Positions 59,571 through 64,000 of a stretch of DNA of 64,000 nt are shown one piece after another. Position 1 is the stretch's first letter. Every line of letters begins with the position of its first letter. The notes beneath the pieces were generated by a model, which was not told the origin of the DNA, did no database searches, and worked only from the letters and a program-made list of their open reading frames with translations. The stretch is taken from contig NZ_CP108454.1 of assembly GCF_036240795.1 (NCBI RefSeq), positions 6,818,001 to 6,882,000 on the forward strand, written 5' to 3'. This DNA is from Streptomyces sp. NBC_01268 (GTDB taxonomy: Bacteria; Actinomycetota; Actinomycetes; Streptomycetales; Streptomycetaceae). The position numbers and the translations under genes are program-made.

Positions 59571-59576
59571 TACGGT
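59571..59576 (+). promoter_or_regulatory. Possible leaderless -10 for the isochorismatase-fold gene
   Basis: TACGGT, six bases before the ATG at 59583, no ribosome site. Confidence 0.4.
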
Positions 59577-59582
59577 GCTCCC

Positions 59583-60104
59583 ATGCCCGCACTCGATCCC
59601 GGCCGCACCGCGCTCGTCCTCGTCGACCTGATGGAACGCATCGTCGCGCTGCCCCTCGCCCCCCGCACCGGAAACGACGTCCTGGCCGCGGCCGACCGCC
59701 TCGGCCACGCCTTCCGGGCCGCCGGCGCGCCCGTCGTCCACATCCGGGTCGAACGGCCGGGCGTCGACACCCAGCCGCCCGGCAGCGAGCTCGTCGCCGC
59801 ACTCGTCCACCCGGACGACGAGGTGGTCGTCAAGCGCACCATCGGCGGCTTCCACGACACCGGTCTGCACGAGCTGCTCTCCGGACACGGCGTCTCCACC
59901 CTGGTGTTCGGCGGCATCGCCACCAACCTCGGCGTCGAGTCCACCGCCCGCGCCGCCGCCGACCTGGGCTACGACCTCGTCTTCGCCGAGGACGCCATGA
60001 CCGCCCTCACCGCCGACGAACACCGCGCCTCCGTCCAGCTCGACTTCCCGCGCCTGGGCACCGTCGCCCCCACCGCCGCCATCACCCTGGACGGCTCCGC
60101 GTGA
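59583..60104 (+). CDS. Isochorismatase-fold hydrolase lacking the catalytic Cys
   Basis: 173 residues. RTALVLVDLMERIVALPLAP carries the Asp of the triad, VVKRTIGGFHDTGLHELL the Lys. The usual cysteine block (TxxCVxxTAR) reads IATNLGVESTARAAADLGYD, so Cys is Gly. True isochorismatases also lack this Cys, but nicotinamidase-type amidases need it. It may therefore hydrolyse vinyl ethers or bind a small molecule. Its stop overlaps the start of the ferredoxin-like gene (GTGA). Confidence 0.83.
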   Translation: MPALDPGRTALVLVDLMERIVALPLAPRTGNDVLAAADRLGHAFRAAGAPVVHIRVERPGVDTQPPGSELVAALVHPDDEVVVKRTIGGFHDTGLHELLSGHGVSTLVFGGIATNLGVESTARAAADLGYDLVFAEDAMTALTADEHRASVQLDFPRLGTVAPTAAITLDGSA

Positions 60105-60484
60105 CCCGGGCGCCGATACGTTACGGGGCCCGGCCCTGCTCGCTCGTCGTCTGCCGCGGCTGCTGCTGCGGCGACGCCCGCAAGAACCCCGGCATGGACC
60201 ACGCCGGCCAGCTCGCCCGCCTCCGCGAGGCCGCCGCGGACTCCGGCGGGCGGCTCGTCGTCCGCACCAGCGACTGCCTCGGCCCCTGTGCCCAGGCCAA
60301 CGTCCTGGTCGTCCAGCCCTCCACCGAGGGCCGTCGGCGCGGCGGACGGGCCGCGTGGATCGGCTGGAGCGCCGACCAGGACTGCCTCGACGAGGTCCTC
60401 GCCTGGACCGCGGCGGGCGGCCCCGGCGTCGTCCCGCCCCCGGAGACCCTCCGACTCCAGATGATCGACCCGCCCAAGAACTAG
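60101..60484 (+). CDS. 2Fe-2S thioredoxin-like ferredoxin
   Basis: 127 residues from a GTG overlapping the previous stop. CSLVVCRGCCCGDARKNPG and SDCLGPCAQANVLVV provide the paired cysteines of the thioredoxin-like 2Fe-2S ferredoxin family. Extra Cys (RGCCCG) is notable. Translational coupling to the isochorismatase-fold protein and a flavoprotein downstream (49-bp gap) suggest a redox unit. Confidence 0.85.
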   Translation: MTRAPIRYGARPCSLVVCRGCCCGDARKNPGMDHAGQLARLREAAADSGGRLVVRTSDCLGPCAQANVLVVQPSTEGRRRGGRAAWIGWSADQDCLDEVLAWTAAGGPGVVPPPETLRLQMIDPPKN

Positions 60485-60533
60485 AACAGGCCGCTCGATA
60501 GGCTCCGTTCGCAACACGACGCGAAGGAGTACG

Positions 60534-61958
60534 GTGGCGCGGGTTGCGGTGATCGGCGGAGGAATCAGCGGACTGGGCACGGCCCTCATGCTCGGCAGAC
60601 GGGGCCATGGGGTCACCCTGTTCGAGCAGGACGCGCGACAGGCCGGGGACGACCCGCACCAGGACTTCCACCACTGGGCCAGACCACGCGTCCCCCAGGC
60701 CGCCCAGCCCCACTCCTTCCTCGCGCCCGTGCGCACCGTGCTGCTCACCGAGGCCCCCGACGTCTACGCGGACCTGCTGGCCCGCGGCGCCCGGGAGTAC
60801 CACGACTTCGACTGGTTCGACACGCGCCCGCCGCACCGGCCGGGCGACGAGGACCTCGTGACCGTGCGGACCCGCCGCATCGTGCTGGAGGCCGCCCTCG
60901 CGGCGGCCGTACGACGGGAACGCGGCGTCGACGTCCGGACCGGACAGCGGGTGCACGGCCTCACCGTCGAGGCGGGTGCCCCCGCCCGCGTCACCGGCGT
61001 GCGGACGGGCGAGGAGACCCACGAGGCGGACCTCGTCGTCGACGCCTCCGGACGCCGCTCGCCGGTCCCCTCCTGGCTGGTGGAGGCCGGCTGCCGGTCA
61101 CCCGTCGTCGAGGCCCACCGCACCGGCATCGCCTACCTGTGCCGCTGGTACCGGCTGCGCGACGACGGCCCGCGCGACCCCGGGCGGGTGAAGACCGGCT
61201 CGTCCGCGCCGTTCGCCCTCGCCGGCGTCTTCCCCTCCGACAACGACACCTTCGCGCTGCACCTGGTGGTCTCCACGGGCGACCCCACCCGCGGCGCGCT
61301 CACCGACCCCGCAGTCTTCGAGGCCGCGGCACGCCGCTTCCCCGCCACCGCCGCCTGGCTCGACCTCGACCCCGAACCCCAGTCCGCCGTCCTGGCGATG
61401 GCCGGCCTCGACAACCGCTGGACCTCCCTCGCCGACGCCGAGGGACCCGTCGTCACCGGCCTGGTCAACGCCGGCGACAGCCTCCTCCACACCAACCCCA
61501 CCCTCGGGCACGGCGTGGCCCTCGGCCTCCAGGCCGCCCAGCACCTCGCCGCCCACGCCGACGCCGTCGCCGCCGACCCCACCGGCTACCACGACTGGAC
61601 GACACGGACCCTCCGCCCGTGGTTCGAGGCCCAGGTGGCGGCCGACCGCGGCCACGAACGCCGCCTCGCCGGGAACGAGCCCCCCGCCGACCGGCGGACC
61701 GCCGCCCGGGGTGCCTGCGCCTTCGACGACCCCGTCGTCATGCGGGCCCGCGCCCAGGTGCGCCACCTCCTGCTTCCGGCCGCCGACGCCTACGGCACCG
61801 AGGAGGTCGAACGGCACCTCACCGCCTGGCTGGACGCCCACCCGGACTTCACGCCGGACGACGACGGCCCGACCCGCGATCAGTGGGAGGCGGTGACCGG
61901 CGCCGCCACGGGCACGCACTCGTCGAGCAGGGCGACGACGTCCCGCCACGCCCGCTGA
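60534..61958 (+). CDS. FAD-dependent oxidoreductase (halogenase/geranylgeranyl reductase-like)
   Basis: 474 residues, AAGGAG before the GTG. VAVIGGGISGLGTALMLGRR is the FAD-binding start, DLVVDASGRRSPVPSWL the second FAD motif, and LVNAGDSLLHTNPTLGHGVA the third (GD-x6-P). The group includes flavin monooxygenases and reductases of polyprenyl or aromatic substrates. No halogenase WxWxIP motif is seen. The last 26 codons overlap the convergent dienelactone-hydrolase gene (79 bases). Confidence 0.87.
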   Translation: MARVAVIGGGISGLGTALMLGRRGHGVTLFEQDARQAGDDPHQDFHHWARPRVPQAAQPHSFLAPVRTVLLTEAPDVYADLLARGAREYHDFDWFDTRPPHRPGDEDLVTVRTRRIVLEAALAAAVRRERGVDVRTGQRVHGLTVEAGAPARVTGVRTGEETHEADLVVDASGRRSPVPSWLVEAGCRSPVVEAHRTGIAYLCRWYRLRDDGPRDPGRVKTGSSAPFALAGVFPSDNDTFALHLVVSTGDPTRGALTDPAVFEAAARRFPATAAWLDLDPEPQSAVLAMAGLDNRWTSLADAEGPVVTGLVNAGDSLLHTNPTLGHGVALGLQAAQHLAAHADAVAADPTGYHDWTTRTLRPWFEAQVAADRGHERRLAGNEPPADRRTAARGACAFDDPVVMRARAQVRHLLLPAADAYGTEEVERHLTAWLDAHPDFTPDDDGPTRDQWEAVTGAATGTHSSSRATTSRHAR

Positions 61959-62623
61959 GCGTGCAGCGGGTGGTGGCCGACCCCCGGGAGGACCGGCCCG
62001 TCGACCGGCGGGTGATGGAAGGCGTGCAGGGCCCCGCCGTAGACCACCAGCCGCCAGTCGACGCCCGCGTCCTCCATCTCGGCGGCGAACGCCTCCCGTT
62101 GGGCCGGCGGCATGATCGGGTCCTGCGATCCGACCCCCGCCCACACCGGGCAGCGGATGCGCGCCGCCTCGCCCGGCCGGCCGGTGATCAGCCCGTTCAC
62201 CGTGGCGATGGCCCGCAGCCCGACCCCGTCCCGCCCCAGCTCCACCGCGATCGCGCCCCCGGTGCCGTAGCCCACGGCCGCGATCCGGCCGGGGTCGGTC
62301 CGCGGCTGTGCGCACAGCACGTCGAGGGCCGCGCGGCCGATCTCCCGCATCCGGCCGGGATCCGCGAGCAGCGGCATGCAGCGGGCCAGCATCTCCTCGG
62401 GATCGTCGAGCACGCGCCCGCCGTGCAGGTCGAAGGCCAGCGCCACGTAGCCCAGCCGGGCCAGGGCCTCGGCCCGGCCCCGCTCGACCTCGCTGAGCCC
62501 GAGCCCCTCGGGTCCGATCAGGACCCCGGGCCGGCGACCGGTGCCGGCGGGCAGCGCGAGGTGCCCGGTCATCGTCAGGCCGTCGGCCTGGTACGCGACG
62601 GTGTGCGTCGTGATCGTGGTCAT
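61880..62623 (-). CDS. Dienelactone-hydrolase-fold protein lacking its nucleophile
   Basis: 247 residues. LALPAGTGRRPGVLIGPEGL and RGRAEALARLGYVALAFDLH are family-typical. The nucleophile elbow, GYCxGG in dienelactone hydrolase, reads VGYGTGGAIAVEL, so Cys/Ser is Gly; the Asp (GSQDPIMP) and His (GGALHAFHHP) remain. It is probably not a normal hydrolase. ATG at 62623 has GGGGG seven bases upstream; ATG 62629 has it one base away, so 62623 is preferred. Confidence 0.8.
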   Translation of the reverse strand: MTTITTHTVAYQADGLTMTGHLALPAGTGRRPGVLIGPEGLGLSEVERGRAEALARLGYVALAFDLHGGRVLDDPEEMLARCMPLLADPGRMREIGRAALDVLCAQPRTDPGRIAAVGYGTGGAIAVELGRDGVGLRAIATVNGLITGRPGEAARIRCPVWAGVGSQDPIMPPAQREAFAAEMEDAGVDWRLVVYGGALHAFHHPPVDGPVLPGVGHHPLHAQRAWRDVVALLDECVPVAAPVTASH

Positions 62624-62779
62624 GGTCATACCCCCGGACGCTAGCCGCCGCCCGGCCCGCCCGGACCGCTCTTCACCCTGGGCGGAACGCGCCCTCGCAG
62701 CCGAACCCACCCCGGCACGGCGGCACTCGGCACCACGCCGGCCCGCCGCCCGGCGCGACTCAGCCGCAGAGGGCCGACG

Positions 62780-63619
62780 TCACAGCCCCCGCTCCCACAC
62801 GATCCGGTGCTCGCCCGCGTACACGTTCATGTCCTCCCCGCGCAGGAAGCCCACCAGCGTCAGGCCCGTCTCCGCCGCCAGGTCCACGGCCAGCGAGGAC
62901 GGTGCCGACACCGCAGCGAGCACCGGGAGGCCGGCCATCACCGCCTTCTGCGCCAGCTCGAACGAGGCGCGCCCCGAGACCAGCAGCACCGCGCGGGTCA
63001 GCGGCAGCAGTCCCTCGCGCAGCGCCCGGCCCACCAGCTTGTCCACCGCGTTGTGCCGGCCCACGTCCTCCCGTACGTCCAGCAGCTCGCCGTCCTCCGA
63101 GAACAGCGCCGCCGCGTGCAGGCCGCCGGTCCGGTCGAAGACGCGCTGCGCCGCGCGCAGCCGGTCGGGCAGCGCGGAGAGCAGGGCCGGGGCGAGCCGC
63201 AGTGGGGGAGCGTCGGCGATGGGGAAGCGCGCCGTGGTCCGCACCGCGTCCAGGCTGGCCTTGCCGCACAGGCCGCAGGAGGAGGTGGTGTAGACGTTCC
63301 GCTCCAACGTGATGTCCGGGACGGGCACGCCCGGCGCGAGCTGCACGTCCACCACGTTGTACGTGTTGGAGCCGTCGTCCTTGGCGCCGGCGCAGTACAC
63401 GATGTTCCGCACGTCGGAGGCGGCGCCGAGCACCCCCTCGCTGACCAGGAAACCCGCCGCGAGCGCGAAGTCGTCGCCCGGCGTGCGCATGGTGATGGCG
63501 ATCGGCCGGCCGTTCAGACGGATCTCCAGCGGCTCCTCCGCCACCAGGGTGTCCGGCCGCTCGTTCACCGCCCCGCCCCGTATGCGCACGACACGCCGTC
63601 GCTCGGTGACCCGTCCCAT
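62780..63619 (-). CDS. fdhD: Formate dehydrogenase accessory sulfurtransferase FdhD
   Basis: 279 residues. Key features: [20 protein letters not shown], the sulfur-carrying CGLCGK (both Cys present), [13 protein letters not shown] and [15 protein letters not shown]. FdhD passes sulfur from IscS to the molybdenum cofactor of formate dehydrogenase. The target enzyme is not in the window; a molybdo-oxidoreductase at 30228 is of another family. The ribosome site before the ATG is weak. Confidence 0.93.
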   Translation of the reverse strand: MGRVTERRRVVRIRGGAVNERPDTLVAEEPLEIRLNGRPIAITMRTPGDDFALAAGFLVSEGVLGAASDVRNIVYCAGAKDDGSNTYNVVDVQLAPGVPVPDITLERNVYTTSSCGLCGKASLDAVRTTARFPIADAPPLRLAPALLSALPDRLRAAQRVFDRTGGLHAAALFSEDGELLDVREDVGRHNAVDKLVGRALREGLLPLTRAVLLVSGRASFELAQKAVMAGLPVLAAVSAPSSLAVDLAAETGLTLVGFLRGEDMNVYAGEHRIVWERGL

Positions 63620-63801
63620 GCTCTGCACTCGATTCCGTCCGTGCGTAAGCCCCGAGAGGCCTGACCGCCCCATTCTCCTCTTGTCACGGTCGGACAGGCA
63701 CTTCGGGTGAATCTTGGTGGTTTACGTCACCTGTTACCCATCAGTCGCTCACGAGACTGGGTGGTCCTGCCGACGAACGAACCACCGAGGGGGTCCCGGG
63801 C

Positions 63802-64000
63802 ATGACGGGCACTCGAATCGCCGCGCTCGGGCACTACCAGCCCGCCAAGGTGCTCACCAACGAAGACCTGGCCGCGCTGGTCGACACCAGCGACGACTGG
63901 ATCACCAGCCGGGTCGGCATCCGCACCCGGCACATCGCCGGCCCGGAGGAGCCGGTCGACGAGCTCGCCGCGCACGCCGGCGGCAAGGCGCTCGCCGCCG
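63802..64000 (+). CDS. Beta-ketoacyl-ACP synthase III (FabH-type), 5' part only
   Basis: First 66 residues; the rest lies beyond the window. TRIAALGHYQPAKVLTNEDL and DTSDDWITSRVGIRTRHIAG are standard N-terminal FabH blocks. The catalytic Cys is not reached. GAGGGGG precedes the ATG. Whether it is primary-metabolism FabH or a pathway-specific homologue cannot be told. It is divergent from fdhD across 182 bp. Confidence 0.88.
   Translation, partial: MTGTRIAALGHYQPAKVLTNEDLAALVDTSDDWITSRVGIRTRHIAGPEEPVDELAAHAGGKALAA

Noticed and set aside
61880..61958. Possible frameshift at the end of the flavoprotein because of the long overlap
   Set aside because: Both genes keep codon bias and the hydrolase-fold C-terminus is intact; a plain convergent overlap explains it.

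Overview
The window is chromosomal DNA of a Streptomyces or a close relative. The base composition is very high in G+C, codons end almost always in G or C, GTG starts and four-base start/stop overlaps are common, and the gene families are typical of the genus (DUF6230/DUF6114 proteins, a TAP-type secreted peptidase, SRPBCC, WYL, MmyB-type and HutC-type regulators, a class IV lanthipeptide synthetase). I see no rRNA, tRNA, CRISPR array, prophage or insertion sequence. It is ordered core/accessory chromosome with many small regulator-target units.

Layout. 1-3.1 kb: a translationally coupled array that alternates small polytopic DUF6114 proteins with DUF6230-type anchored or exported proteins. 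3.1-7 kb: RidA, a secreted TAP-like peptidase, and a radical SAM protein with a LexA-like box, then an SRPBCC protein. 7.2-11 kb: an MFS exporter fused to three carboxypeptidase-regulatory-like repeats, and a conserved protein of unknown function. 11.1-16.3 kb: a four-peptidase operon (M55, M20, S9, S66) that looks built to dismantle cell-wall-type peptides, followed by a secreted CocE-type hydrolase. 18.2-20.2 kb: adenosine deaminase and a GntR/HutC regulator that share a TTGTCWGACAA operator. 20.3-24.8 kb: small secreted and conserved proteins, a DUF5107/TPR protein, a methyltransferase and an acetyltransferase.

24.8-29.4 kb is the most distinctive block: a compact class IV lanthipeptide locus. 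A LuxR-type regulator carrying the only in-frame TTA codon I found in the window is divergent from a short exported peptide, a LanL synthetase with intact zinc ligands, a perfect hairpin, and a 41-residue precursor peptide placed after the synthetase and followed by a terminator.

29.4-38.2 kb: an acetyltransferase, a 13-bp tandem repeat, a Tat-exported molybdopterin oxidoreductase, an aminotransferase-like protein lacking its PLP lysine, two MBL-fold hydrolases, a DedA protein, and a holin-like membrane domain fused to an alkaline-phosphatase-fold domain. 38.3-50.3 kb: an amino-acid permease, small proteins, a shortened LtrA protein, and several divergent regulator-target pairs (MmyB-type HTH/PCD, WYL with a 27-bp palindrome, AraC/NmrA), a methyltransferase with a His-rich head, a ricin-type lectin and an aldo/keto reductase.

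50.3-57.0 kb: a Liv-type ABC importer in which two permeases and one ATPase are fused in one chain, beside an acyl-CoA ligase. The pairing suggests uptake and activation of a carboxylic acid rather than of amino acids. 57.5-64 kb: LysR with a divergent SBF-family symporter and a T-N11-A box between them, an isochorismatase-fold protein coupled to a 2Fe-2S ferredoxin-like protein, a flavoprotein, a dienelactone-hydrolase-fold protein without its nucleophile, FdhD, and the start of a FabH-type ketosynthase cut by the window end. Functions are assigned from recognisable motifs; no database search was possible.
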